A stretch of DNA of 64,000 bases from Candidatus Iainarchaeum sp. (GTDB lineage Archaea > Iainarchaeota > Iainarchaeia > Iainarchaeales > UBA10219). The notes under the pieces were generated by a model that was given only the letters and a program-made list of their open reading frames with translations, was not told where the DNA came from and did no database searches. Position numbers and translations under genes: made by a program. How positions within the stretch are numbered: the first letter of the stretch is position 1; every line of letters begins with the position of its first letter. Location: NCBI GenBank assembly GCA_018304425.1, contig JAGVWE010000002.1:124001-188000 (forward strand), in the 5' to 3' direction. Of this stretch, positions 23,221 through 31,927 are shown piece after piece.

Positions 23221-24501
23221 ATGGGCTTGCGCGAATTCAACCTGGACCTGCACTTCCACGGCCCCTGGGCTGGCGGAGTCAGCAAGAACATGCTCATCCC
23301 GGTCATCGCCGAACAGGCCCAGCTAAAGGGCTTGGACGTGGTCAGCACCGCGGACGCGACCCATGGAGACTGGCTGAAGCACCTCAAGCAAGAGCTGGTC
23401 GAAGAAGAGAACGGGGTCTACCGGCACCCGGGCTTTGAAACGCGGTTCCTGGTGGGCACGGAGGTCTGCTGCAACCGGCGCGTGCACCACCTCATCTACC
23501 TCCCGGACCTGGCCACGGCCGAAACCCTGCGGCTGAAGCTGATGGGGAAAGGCAGCCTGGACTGCGCCATGTGCGGCCGGCCCCAGTTGCGCATGTCCCC
23601 CGAAGAAATCGCCGGCGTGGTGCACGACCTCGGAGGCATCATCGGGCCCGCGCACGCCTTCACCCCCTATTTTTCGGTGTACGCGCACTTTGACTCGGTG
23701 AAGCAAGCCTATGGAGCAGAGGGCAAGAAGATTTCGTTCATGGAACTGGGGTTGAGCGCGGACAGCTACTTCGCGGACTTGATTGCGGAAAACCACGAGT
23801 ACGCGTTCCTGACCTGTTCGGACTCGCACAGCCCCTGGCCGCACCGCATCGGCCGGGAGTTCACGCGCATGAAGATGGAAAAGCCGGGTTTCGAGGGGCT
23901 GCGGCGGGCGCTGGCCGACCGGGAAGACGGGTTGATCACCCTCAACGCGGGCCTCGACCCCCGGGAGGGAAAGTACCACTTGACGGCCTGCAACGCCTGC
24001 TACAAGAAGTACTCCGTGGAGGCCGCGGAAAAGTTCAAGTGGAAGTGCGTGACCTGCAAGGGTGAGGTCAAGAAAGGGGTGAGGGACCGCATCCGGGAGC
24101 TCGCGGACTTCGGCGAAGAAGTGCATCCCAGGCACCGGCCGCCCTACCAGCACCTGGTGCCCCTGGCGGAAATCATCCAGGCCGCGGTGGGCGCGGAAAA
24201 CCCGTTGGCGGAAAAAGTGCAGCGGCCCTGGCTGAAGTTCGTGGAAACCGTTGGCAACGAAATCAAGGTATTGGTGGACGCACCCATCGTCGAGTTACAG
24301 GAAATCGACGAAAGAATCGCGGCCTATGTGGAGGCCTTCCGGGCGGGGCGCGTGCTCTACCTCCCCGGCGGGGGCGGCCAGTATGGGAAGCCCATCATCT
24401 GCTTGTCGGAAGAAGAGCTTGAACGGAAGAAAACCGAGTTAGGGGATGCGCTCGAAGGAAAGGGCGACGCCGAAAAGCAGCGGACGCTGTTGGACTACTA
24501 G
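23221..24501 (+). CDS. endoQ: Endonuclease Q (PHP-domain DNA repair nuclease)
   Basis: A 426-residue PHP-fold protein of the EndoQ family, which cuts DNA 5' of deaminated bases (uracil, hypoxanthine) and abasic sites. Motifs are FNLDLHFHGPWAGG (HxH metal site, near residue 6), STADATHGDW (near 41), GPAHAFTPYF (near 143) and SDSHSPWPHRIG (near 200). A zinc finger follows (ACNACYKKYS and CVTCKGE, near 260-282). The C-terminus ends KQRTLLDY, where Q420, L423 and Y426 fit a PCNA-interacting peptide. CTATATTCTG (23190-23199) is a TATA-like box about 26 nt upstream. Two PCNA genes lie in this window. Confidence 0.92.
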   Translation: MGLREFNLDLHFHGPWAGGVSKNMLIPVIAEQAQLKGLDVVSTADATHGDWLKHLKQELVEEENGVYRHPGFETRFLVGTEVCCNRRVHHLIYLPDLATAETLRLKLMGKGSLDCAMCGRPQLRMSPEEIAGVVHDLGGIIGPAHAFTPYFSVYAHFDSVKQAYGAEGKKISFMELGLSADSYFADLIAENHEYAFLTCSDSHSPWPHRIGREFTRMKMEKPGFEGLRRALADREDGLITLNAGLDPREGKYHLTACNACYKKYSVEAAEKFKWKCVTCKGEVKKGVRDRIRELADFGEEVHPRHRPPYQHLVPLAEIIQAAVGAENPLAEKVQRPWLKFVETVGNEIKVLVDAPIVELQEIDERIAAYVEAFRAGRVLYLPGGGGQYGKPIICLSEEELERKKTELGDALEGKGDAEKQRTLLDY

Positions 24502-25733
24502 CCCGTGGGCCGCCCGATGCCGGAGGGCAGCAGGGACGTGAACGGGATGTAGCCCTTGATGCCCTTGGAAGGCTTCCATTGCGAGGTAAAGGTGTAACAC
24601 CACCTGCGCGCGCTCGCGTTCTGGGAACTTATTTTCGCGCAAAGCTGCTGGTCTTGCTTGGCCACCCCGACTTCCCGGTAACAGTTGTCGGCGTTGGAGA
24701 GCATCGAACACAACTCCGCGTCCTTGGATTTCTTGGCCAACAGGACCAGGCATCCCTCGTCCAGGCTGTCATCGGTTTTCCGGCAGTACTTGGGGTCCCG
24801 CAAGGCCAGTGCCCGGCAGGCCTTCTTGTTCATGCCCTCCAGCGAGTCGCAGGCCTCGTTGTCCGCGTGGTTGAAGGCAACGGTTTGCAGGCACCGCGCT
24901 TTATAGGCGGAATCAGAGATGAGGTCGCAGAGGGAGGGTCCGAAAGCGGTTGCCTTGTCGGGGAGCAGGCCCAGGCACCGGTCCTGGAGCGAGGCCTCTT
25001 CTCCCCCGTGCTTGACCGGGTCATAGTCCAGGCAGTGCTTGGTGAGGGTGATGGCGAAAATATGGCAAGTGGCCTGGTTCTCGGAGTTGACGGCATTGCA
25101 CCGGTCCTGGTTCTTGGTCACGGCGGCCACGCACGTGAACTTGCCGTCAAAGCCCGTTATTTCATCGCAAATGTAGGGGTTGTTGCGGCTGGTGGCAAGA
25201 AAGCCATAACACATGTCTCTTTCCCCGCCCCATTGCTCGCAGCTCTCGATGGGCACGAATTTCGAGACCGCGTCAACGATGGATTTCACCTTGAAGGCGT
25301 CGGGCGCGAAGAGAAACTGGGACACGGCGGTCATGAACGGCGAGTCCGGGCGGAGGTCACTGGAGTACTCCACCACTTGCCTGGCCTTCAAGTCAACCAC
25401 CAGCCACAGGTCTGCCTCGTTTTCCTTGCCGCCCACCGAGTCGTGGATGGTCACCTTGAACCGGTTCTCGCCCCAGGTGAGGACCTCGAACTTCAAGTCG
25501 TAGAGGACCTTGTCCTGCTCGGGTGACAGGACTTCGCGCAGGGTGGGGTCGTTGAAGGCCCCGGCAAACCGCGTGAGCTTGAAGACCAGGGGGTCTTCCT
25601 TGGCAAGGGCCAGGGCTTCCGCCTTGAGCGCTGCCGGGTCCTTGCCCGGGTCGTTGCCTGGAACCAGGCAACCGGCCAACAACAGCAAGGCCAATGCCGG
25701 GAAAACCAATGCCGGGAAAAAAACGGGTTTCAC
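24498..25733 (-). CDS. Cys-rich repeat lipoprotein
   Basis: A 411-residue lipoprotein with a signal peptide ending LLLLAGC (Cys22). An N-terminal domain (residues 30-150) is alpha/beta with LKFEVLTWGENRFKVTIHD. From residue 155 to the end there are about six imperfect helix-hairpin repeats with paired cysteines, for example CNAVNSENQATCHIFAITL, CDLISDSAYKARCLQTVAFN and CDSLEGMNKKACRALALRD. The repeats resemble those of the lipoprotein at 4552-5664, so the two are probably paralogous. It is convergent with EndoQ, overlapping by 4 nt. It would face the outside of the cell; function unknown. Confidence 0.75.
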   Translation of the reverse strand: MKPVFFPALVFPALALLLLAGCLVPGNDPGKDPAALKAEALALAKEDPLVFKLTRFAGAFNDPTLREVLSPEQDKVLYDLKFEVLTWGENRFKVTIHDSVGGKENEADLWLVVDLKARQVVEYSSDLRPDSPFMTAVSQFLFAPDAFKVKSIVDAVSKFVPIESCEQWGGERDMCYGFLATSRNNPYICDEITGFDGKFTCVAAVTKNQDRCNAVNSENQATCHIFAITLTKHCLDYDPVKHGGEEASLQDRCLGLLPDKATAFGPSLCDLISDSAYKARCLQTVAFNHADNEACDSLEGMNKKACRALALRDPKYCRKTDDSLDEGCLVLLAKKSKDAELCSMLSNADNCYREVGVAKQDQQLCAKISSQNASARRWCYTFTSQWKPSKGIKGYIPFTSLLPSGIGRPTG

Positions 25734-25749
25734 CGTCCTTCACCTACCC

Positions 25750-26523
25750 CTACCGCACATAGGATAAGCCACTGGGCGGGCTGTCCTCGGGCTCCTGGAA
25801 TTGTTTTTCGAGTTCCTTGAAGGCCTTCTCGATTTCCTGGGCTTCCTTCTCGATTTTGCTCATGTCCAGCTTGAAGCCAAACCGCTTGATGAGCAACTCC
25901 AACAGCTTTTTGGCCGCGCCGTGGTCGCCGTAAATGAGGCGGGCATTGGTTTCCCCCATGAGGCAAACGCCTTCCAGGTCCTCCCCGGCGCCAAGCCCCA
26001 GAATCAAGCCGGCCGCCCCGGAAATCAGGCCCTCTGGCTTGTCGACGATGGCGCCCAACGCCTTCCACTCGTCCACGGCCTTCTTGGAGGTGCCGGCCAC
26101 GACGACCTTGGGCTCTTCGAACATCCGCTTCTCGCCGACGTTGATGCCGGCCAGCGTGCACACCAGGGTCACGCCCCGGTCCTTGATGGCGCTGACAATG
26201 GCTTGCGCGAACTCATAGTGTTCGGCGGTGCCCCCCAGGCGGACGTCCAGCGAGGGCTGGACCGGCCCCGCCAGGAAGAAAAAGTCCTTCCCTTGCCCGG
26301 AAAAATAGTAGACTTCGTCTTTAATCAACTCGATGAGGCTGTTCCGCGTGTGAACGCTGGGCGGAAAGGAATCGGAGACTATTTCCGCGACCTTCTCGGC
26401 TTTCAACTGCTTGAGCAGGTAATCGACGACTATTTTCCCCACCAAGCCGATGCCCGGCAGGCCCGTGAAAAGAACCGCATCCCTGGCCTTGACTTCCCGC
26501 AAAAACCTTACCTTCGTCGCCAT
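25750..26523 (-). CDS. PAC2-family proteasome assembly chaperone
   Basis: A 257-residue PAC2-family (archaeal PbaB-like) protein that in relatives helps proteasome or other complex assembly. AVLFTGLPGIGLVGKIVVDYL at the start, the middle strand VTLVCTLAGINVGE and GAAGLILGLGAGEDLEGVCL are family hallmarks. The final 45 residues form a charged coiled coil. It lies 13 nt downstream of aIF2-alpha. In many archaea nop10 sits between these two genes; here there is no room for it. Confidence 0.9.
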   Translation of the reverse strand: MATKVRFLREVKARDAVLFTGLPGIGLVGKIVVDYLLKQLKAEKVAEIVSDSFPPSVHTRNSLIELIKDEVYYFSGQGKDFFFLAGPVQPSLDVRLGGTAEHYEFAQAIVSAIKDRGVTLVCTLAGINVGEKRMFEEPKVVVAGTSKKAVDEWKALGAIVDKPEGLISGAAGLILGLGAGEDLEGVCLMGETNARLIYGDHGAAKKLLELLIKRFGFKLDMSKIEKEAQEIEKAFKELEKQFQEPEDSPPSGLSYVR

Positions 26524-26536
26524 GCTATCCCCTTCC

Positions 26537-27313
26537 TCACTCCATCTTCTCGAACGCTGCTTCCCCCTTGGCCTTGGCCATCAGGGTTGAAACGTCTCCC
26601 GCGACTTCCCGCAACACGCGTTCCGCCTGCTTGTAATCGGTTGAACTCACTTTCACCATCCACTTGCCCGAGCCCAGGTACAACATGCCGACGCCGGCCT
26701 CGCGCTTGGCGTTCTTGGCCTGCACCAACGCGTTCTTTATCTCCAACGCGCCCTCGGGCCGCGGCGATGAAACCGTTAACACGCCTTTGACGGTGCGAAT
26801 CGGCGTCTCGATGTTCTTTTCGACGACCTCCATGAGCGCTGGCAACCACTTCTTGTCCACGCCCGTGGCAGCGGCATCGCCTTCCACGAGCATGGCTTGG
26901 AAGGCCTCGTACAGGGAATCGTATTTTTCGAGCAACGGCTTCTCGATGGCGGCCAGGACTTCCTCCAAGGGAACCTTTTTCTCGCGGGCCACGAGCTCCA
27001 ATAGCTTCTGGCTGCGCTTGGTCTGCTTGTATTCCTCTATCTTGAGGCGCTGCGTGGTGGGGTTGACCTTGTTGAACGACAAATCGATTTGCTCTTTCTT
27101 GTAATCGATGTTCACGACCTGGGCCACCCGCACCTGGTTTTCCTTCACGAAGTTGCGGATGTTCTTGATCCAGCTGCTGGCCACCTGCGAGATGTGCACG
27201 AAGCCCTGCACCCCCGGATACTCCAAGAGCTCGACGAACACCCCGTAGTCGAGGATTTTGACGACCTTGCAGACCACGATTTCAGTGGGTTCCGGAATCT
27301 GGATGTCAGGCAT
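26537..27313 (-). CDS. Translation initiation factor aIF2 subunit alpha
   Basis: A 258-residue aIF2-alpha, part of the trimer that brings initiator Met-tRNA to the small ribosomal subunit. The S1 domain (VVCKVVKILDYGVFVELLEY, GFVHISQVASSWIKNI) fills the first 85 residues. A helical domain and the alpha/beta C-terminal domain (RTVKGVLTVSSPRPEGA, LGSGKWMVKVSSTDYKQAER) follow. ATG 27313 gives MPDIQIPEP, the family start. The gene follows GINS51 and precedes PAC2, a replication-translation linkage known from many archaeal genomes. Confidence 0.96.
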   Translation of the reverse strand: MPDIQIPEPTEIVVCKVVKILDYGVFVELLEYPGVQGFVHISQVASSWIKNIRNFVKENQVRVAQVVNIDYKKEQIDLSFNKVNPTTQRLKIEEYKQTKRSQKLLELVAREKKVPLEEVLAAIEKPLLEKYDSLYEAFQAMLVEGDAAATGVDKKWLPALMEVVEKNIETPIRTVKGVLTVSSPRPEGALEIKNALVQAKNAKREAGVGMLYLGSGKWMVKVSSTDYKQAERVLREVAGDVSTLMAKAKGEAAFEKME

Positions 27314-27368
27314 GCGCGCTCCCAAGAAGTTAGCCAGAAATAAGATTATAAAAGCAGCGTAAACGGGT

Positions 27369-27935
27369 TCATTCCTCGATTTCGGCCAGCTTCCGGCCGT
27401 CCAAGAGCTTGGCTATCTCGTAGGGCAGCTCGGCTTTCTGGCCCTTCGAGTAGGGTCCGTACTCCTTCATGTCGATGCCGACGAAGCTCGGGATGTCGGC
27501 CAAAATCTTGATGGAAACGCGTTCGAGTTTCCTCGCCCTCTTGTTGCCCGAGGCGTTGGCGGCGAAGAAGCCGTTGAGCAGCCCCTCATGAGCGTCCAGG
27601 AGCTTCATGATTTCGTTGAACAGCCGCCTTTCCGGCTGCGCCATGTGCTCTTCGGAGGCCTCCTTGGTACGCGAGGCGATGAGGGCCCGGGACAGGATTT
27701 TTTTCTCGCGCATGGCGAAGATTTCTTCCACCATCTTCTTGAGGTTCGTGAAGTCCCTGGACTTGGCGACGGAAAAATCGCGGAGGGACTCGAGGTAGGA
27801 CTCCTTCTCGGCGTCAAGGAATTCCGCGAGCGCGTTATAGAAGTCGGGCTCCACTTCGACGAGCTTGGACGTGTTCTTTTCGAGGCGGTGGATGCGGCGG
27901 ATTTCGTCGTAATTGAGTTCGGCCAAGGCAATCAC
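27369..27935 (-). CDS. DNA replication complex GINS subunit (Gins51/15 type)
   Basis: A 188-residue archaeal GINS51, part of the CMG-like replicative helicase with MCM and GAN/Cdc45. NYDEIRRIHRLEKNTSKLVE at the start is characteristic. The middle is helical and the C-terminal small domain includes VSIKILADIPSFVGIDMKEYGPY, typical of the B-domain. A GTG at 27935-27933, one base after the PriS stop (27937), is the most likely start. An upstream ATG at 27974 would overlap priS by 38 nt and add residues unlike the family. It is cotranscribed with priS. Confidence 0.92.
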   Translation of the reverse strand: MIALAELNYDEIRRIHRLEKNTSKLVEVEPDFYNALAEFLDAEKESYLESLRDFSVAKSRDFTNLKKMVEEIFAMREKKILSRALIASRTKEASEEHMAQPERRLFNEIMKLLDAHEGLLNGFFAANASGNKRARKLERVSIKILADIPSFVGIDMKEYGPYSKGQKAELPYEIAKLLDGRKLAEIEE

Positions 27936-27936
27936 T

Positions 27937-29181
27937 TCAGGGTCTGGGCAGGAGCTCGGCGGCCCCACGGGCAAGGAGGTAGATGGCGGCGAACTCCGGG
28001 AGCTCGACGACCTCCTGCGAGTAGGGGCCGAAACCTTCCCCGCCCAACGAAAACCTGGGGGCCTTTAAGGCTTTAACCTTAACGGTTTCGCCGCCCCCGC
28101 CGAAGACCACGGTTTCCTTCAAGGGGTCGAATGCCGGCAAGGCCTCCAAGGCAACGGTCTTGGCGAGCAAGCCCGTGCTCCCGTGAAGCGTGTCCGGAAC
28201 CCGCACGATTTTGCTGATGTCCGCGGAAGTCTGCCGGTCCACGTCGAGGCGCAACCCCTCCACGGCGTAGGCCAAGAGGTTGCCCCAGAATTGCTCGGTC
28301 TGCTTGCCGGGGAACTGGTGCATCAAGCCCTTGTCCAGGTCGGCCAGGATTTTTTCCCGCTTTTCCAAGAGTTTCTTCGCGGTCGGGATGCCAATGCGGC
28401 CGTATACTGACAAGGCCGAGGCATCCGCCGTGGAAAGGAATTCCGCGAGCCGGTCGAGGAGCCTCCGCGCCCAACCCAGGGCTTCGCCCCGGCTCCGCGG
28501 GGGGCAGACGAAGCGGTGGTCCTCCGTCAGGTAAAACCCCAGCGCCTTGAAGTCCAGGTTGGCGGCCGTCAAGTAGTCCAGCAACTCGATGCGCGCGGGA
28601 TTGGAGAGGTGCTGGACGGCCTCGCTGCGGACGTGGAGGTGGTAGCCCTTGCCGCCCGAGGAATTGATGGCCATGCCATCGGCTGCGGACAAACCGAAAT
28701 CGTTTTCCAGGAAGTCCAGCAAGCGGAACACCTGCTTCTTGACCGCGCCCAGGCATTCCCCGCACACCCATTCCTCGCGTTCCACGCGCTGGCCGCAGGA
28801 CGTGCAGTTCTCCAGGAGACCGGGGCCGTTGGCCCCGCACTTGCCGCACTTCCAGGCATCGTGTTGTTTCTTGCAGTCCGTCTTCAAGTCATCGGCGTCG
28901 AATTCATAGACCAGGTCCGCTTTGATGAACTTCTTGGCCTCCATGGGCCTCCGGTCCGGGTAATTGTAGTAGGCATTCGAGTAAGAAATGTAGAAGGGGG
29001 CCTGCTCGCGCAGGAACCGGTTGAGTTCCTCGCGGGAGCGGAAGGCCAGGTGGCGCTGGTTGATTTTAATGCCATAGTCCCCGGTGCCGAACTCGCGTTG
29101 CGCGAGGTCAGGCGGACCCGCCACCGGGGTTTTTGCATAGTAAGCGCGGAAGCGCTCGCGCAGGAAACCCACGACCTCCAT
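27937..29181 (-). CDS. priS: DNA primase catalytic subunit PriS
   Basis: A 414-residue archaeal/eukaryotic-type primase small subunit that makes RNA/DNA primers. The catalytic carboxylates are in LVYEFDADDLK (near residue 92). A zinc-binding Cys cluster follows (CGKCGANGPG, ENCTSCGQ, VCGECLG, residues 103-140). SSGGKGYHLHVRSEAVQ (near 173) is the conserved nucleotide-binding loop, and VRVPDTLHGSTGLLAK is a late motif. ATG 29181 gives MEVVGFLRERFRAYY; GCTTATTAAGC (29204-29214) lies about 28 nt upstream. The partner PriL is separate at 40605-41645. Confidence 0.95.
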   Translation of the reverse strand: MEVVGFLRERFRAYYAKTPVAGPPDLAQREFGTGDYGIKINQRHLAFRSREELNRFLREQAPFYISYSNAYYNYPDRRPMEAKKFIKADLVYEFDADDLKTDCKKQHDAWKCGKCGANGPGLLENCTSCGQRVEREEWVCGECLGAVKKQVFRLLDFLENDFGLSAADGMAINSSGGKGYHLHVRSEAVQHLSNPARIELLDYLTAANLDFKALGFYLTEDHRFVCPPRSRGEALGWARRLLDRLAEFLSTADASALSVYGRIGIPTAKKLLEKREKILADLDKGLMHQFPGKQTEQFWGNLLAYAVEGLRLDVDRQTSADISKIVRVPDTLHGSTGLLAKTVALEALPAFDPLKETVVFGGGGETVKVKALKAPRFSLGGEGFGPYSQEVVELPEFAAIYLLARGAAELLPRP

Positions 29182-29249
29182 GCAAGGAAATCCCCCAAAA
29201 AAGCTTAATAAGCGGAACGGCTGACAAGTCATACGACGGGGTTAAGACA
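29182..29249. promoter_or_regulatory. Divergent promoter between priS and the TPR membrane protein
   Basis: AAGCTTAATAAGC (29203-29215) is close to palindromic and reads as a TATA box toward priS, about 28 nt from ATG 29181. It is also the only AT-rich element upstream of ATG 29250, so it may serve both directions. Confidence 0.4.
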
Positions 29250-31535
29250 ATGGAGTCACGTAATCGGGGGCTGGTGCCCGTGCTTTTGCTGGCGGCCGTT
29301 CTTTTGCTGGCGGCCCCGGTGCAAGCCGAGGCAGTCTCCAAGCCACTCTATGACACCAGCCTCGACTATTCCGTGCTGGGCTTGAAAGAGGTTTCCCCGG
29401 ACGGCTTCCTCTCGGTGAAGACCCCGGAGGCCTCGTTCGAGTACAAGGCCTATGCCTTGCTCCCGGAAGAGGCTGGCCTCGTGGGAGTGGGAAGGTTCCA
29501 GCCCACCCTGCAAATTTTCTTGGAGGTGCGGAACGCGGAGGGCGTGCTCCGGTTGACGCGGCTCGCGGACTCCAAGTTCAAACGGCTTGGCTCCACCGCT
29601 TCCACGCCCTACTTCGAGCCGGTGCTCCGGGAGGGCTTCTACGAGGTCAGCGGCGAAAAAGAGTTTTCAGTCGAGTACGCGTGGCCCGTGTACGCGTTGT
29701 TCGGGGAAGCGTTCGGCAGCGTGAACGCAAGGGGCCCCTTCGTGGTCAACGGCCAACGGCTCTCGTCCTTCACCGTGCACGCGCCCAAGAACGCGAAACC
29801 CCTGTTCTTCCGGGACGCGGGAAACCCGGGGGGAGTCTTTTTCCTCGGCCTGCACTCGGCGTTCTACTTCAACCACGTGCAGGCCGCGTTCGCCTATGAA
29901 TTGGAGGGACAAGGGCGGTTGGCCCGGTTCGGGTTCCTGGCCCTCGCCATTGCCTTGGCCGTGCTTGCAACAGCAGCCAACGCGCGCGCGCCCAGGCCGC
30001 GACTGGCCTTTCAGCCGCAGTCCAAAGGCTTCGCGGTTTGCCTGGTGCTGGCCTCCCTGCTGGCCCTGCAGTTGGCCTTCGCGGCCGCACCCGGAAAAGC
30101 GGCAAACCTCACCGTGGTATTGGATGACACGGGTTTTCCCCTGGAAGCCGAGCCACTGGTTTGGTCGTTCAAGGCGCCCTTCCACTTGCTCTTGGCCTTG
30201 GCGAGAACCCAGGCCGTGGAAAGCGTGGTGCTCGGCCAAACCATTCGATGCGGCAAAGACTACGCGTTCCTGCAGCCCGTGTACCGGGAGCTGGCGCGCT
30301 CCGCAGGGCAAGCGCAAGTGCAGGCCACGGCTTTGGCTGCCGACACCGCGTGTGGACAGGAGTTAGGGGAATTGTTCGCCAAAAAAGGGACGGCGGAACC
30401 GGCAACGACTCAGTCAGCAGCACCCTTGCCTGCAACGCCCCTGCAAGCGGCGGCTCGGGCCCTGCAGCGCCTCATTTTTTTGCTGGTGAACGCGGCCGTG
30501 TTCTTCGCGGCGGCCGCGGTCTCGTTGGCGGCGCTGGAGTTGAAGCAGTGGAATGGGTTGATGCCAGGGCAAGGAAAGTGGAAGGTGGTAGGCGAGGCAA
30601 GGAAGTACGGGTGGTTAGGGGCCCTGGCCTTGGCTGCCTCGGCGGGCTTGGCCATGCTCGTGTTGCTGGTGGGCTTCCAGGCCGGCGTGCCCGTGACCTA
30701 TCACGGGGGAAGCGGGCAGGGCCTGACCATGGCCTCGAATTTTTGGCCCCAAGTGTTCGGAGAAGGGCATAGCCTGGCCTTGGCGGCTGCCTTGGCCGGA
30801 ACGTTGGCGGCCTTCCTGGGAGGCAGGCACCGGTTCAGTTTCAAGGCATTGGCTGGCGTGGCGGTCGTGGGCTTGTTCTTGTTGGCGTTGCCGCAAACCT
30901 CGTACGCCGTGAAGCGGAACGCCTTGTCCCTGGCTTGCGCGGACTGCGTGATGGATGAAACCGGGGAAAGCCTGTCGGTTGCGCTGGCCAAAATCGTTGC
31001 GCCCATGAGCCAGGGAAAGGCCTGGCAGTTGCTGGCCGCTTCAACCGAGCCACAGGCCAAAAAGTTCTTCGAAGAAATCGACCGGCTGCGCTACCAGGGG
31101 AGGAGGGAAGAGGCCCTGGCCTTGCTTCGGGAGTTCGCGTTGCGCAACCAGGGCCGGGACTCGGAGGCCGAAGCCCTCTACCGCATTGGCGCGATTTCGC
31201 AGTCCATGGGTCGAAGCCGGGAAGCCGTGAACGGTTTTGCGTTGGCGGCGCGGCGGTTCCCCGCCCACGCGAATGCCGCGGCCGCGCTCTACAACGCGGG
31301 AACCATTGCCTTTTCGTTGAAGGAATATGGGGAAGCCGTGGAAGCCTTGGAGCGGTTGACGAAAGACTATGCGGGCAGCCCGTTCAGGCCGGCCGGCCTC
31401 TACTATCTCGCCCTCGCCTATAGCGCGTCGGGCCAACGCGACCGGGCCGGCCAGGCGCTCGGCGAACTCATCGAAAAGTATCCCGACCACTCGATGGCAG
31501 AGGCAGCGAAGAGCCAGCAGGGGTTGATTGGATGA
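29250..31535 (+). CDS. Large membrane protein with C-terminal TPR repeats
   Basis: A 761-residue protein. A signal peptide (GLVPVLLLAAVLLLAAPVQA) leads a beta-rich extracytoplasmic domain of about 200 residues. Several hydrophobic segments span the middle (around residues 235-250, 265-280, 410-430, 455-480, 500-515 and 530-545). The last 150 residues are three to four TPR repeats (YRIGAISQSMGRSREAVNGF, YNAGTIAFSLKEYGEAVEAL, YYLALAYSASGQRDRAGQAL) of the YbgF/TolA-binding kind. TPRs usually scaffold protein complexes. The next small membrane-protein gene overlaps by 4 nt (ATGA). No family is clear. Confidence 0.7.
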   Translation: MESRNRGLVPVLLLAAVLLLAAPVQAEAVSKPLYDTSLDYSVLGLKEVSPDGFLSVKTPEASFEYKAYALLPEEAGLVGVGRFQPTLQIFLEVRNAEGVLRLTRLADSKFKRLGSTASTPYFEPVLREGFYEVSGEKEFSVEYAWPVYALFGEAFGSVNARGPFVVNGQRLSSFTVHAPKNAKPLFFRDAGNPGGVFFLGLHSAFYFNHVQAAFAYELEGQGRLARFGFLALAIALAVLATAANARAPRPRLAFQPQSKGFAVCLVLASLLALQLAFAAAPGKAANLTVVLDDTGFPLEAEPLVWSFKAPFHLLLALARTQAVESVVLGQTIRCGKDYAFLQPVYRELARSAGQAQVQATALAADTACGQELGELFAKKGTAEPATTQSAAPLPATPLQAAARALQRLIFLLVNAAVFFAAAAVSLAALELKQWNGLMPGQGKWKVVGEARKYGWLGALALAASAGLAMLVLLVGFQAGVPVTYHGGSGQGLTMASNFWPQVFGEGHSLALAAALAGTLAAFLGGRHRFSFKALAGVAVVGLFLLALPQTSYAVKRNALSLACADCVMDETGESLSVALAKIVAPMSQGKAWQLLAASTEPQAKKFFEEIDRLRYQGRREEALALLREFALRNQGRDSEAEALYRIGAISQSMGRSREAVNGFALAARRFPAHANAAAALYNAGTIAFSLKEYGEAVEALERLTKDYAGSPFRPAGLYYLALAYSASGQRDRAGQALGELIEKYPDHSMAEAAKSQQGLIG

Positions 31536-31903
31536 GGGGCGGGAAGGTGTTGGGGGCCGGGCTGGTGCTGGTGGCGTTGCTGGGACTGGCTGGAACGGTG
31601 GGCGCTGAAACGTTGGCGGGTGCGATGCCGAGCCCCAGCCGGGGCACGGCCCTTTATTGGGCGGGCATCGTGGTGTTGGCGGCGCTGCCCTTGATGGGGC
31701 GTTGGCTGGGTTCCCTGGCCTTCTTTGGCGCGGCCGTGCTGGTGGCGAGGGGCCTCATGCGGATTGTCAGCGAATTCGATGGCGGGCGCGTGCTGGAGAG
31801 CCTGGTACCGGGACTCGTGATCGGCGTGCAGTTGGCGTTGGCGTTGGTTGCGACACGCATGGCGGCCAAGGCCGTGAAGGAAGTTGCCAAGCGGATTTTA
31901 TAA
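31532..31903 (+). CDS. Small membrane protein
   Basis: A 123-residue protein with a signal-like N-terminus (VLGAGLVLVALLGLAGTVGA) and three further hydrophobic helices, ending with a basic VKEVAKRIL. The ATG overlaps the stop of the TPR membrane protein, so the two are translationally coupled and probably work in one complex. No family recognised. Confidence 0.6.
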   Translation: MRGGKVLGAGLVLVALLGLAGTVGAETLAGAMPSPSRGTALYWAGIVVLAALPLMGRWLGSLAFFGAAVLVARGLMRIVSEFDGGRVLESLVPGLVIGVQLALALVATRMAAKAVKEVAKRIL

Positions 31904-31927
31904 AGACATAGAGCGTACAAGCATTGG

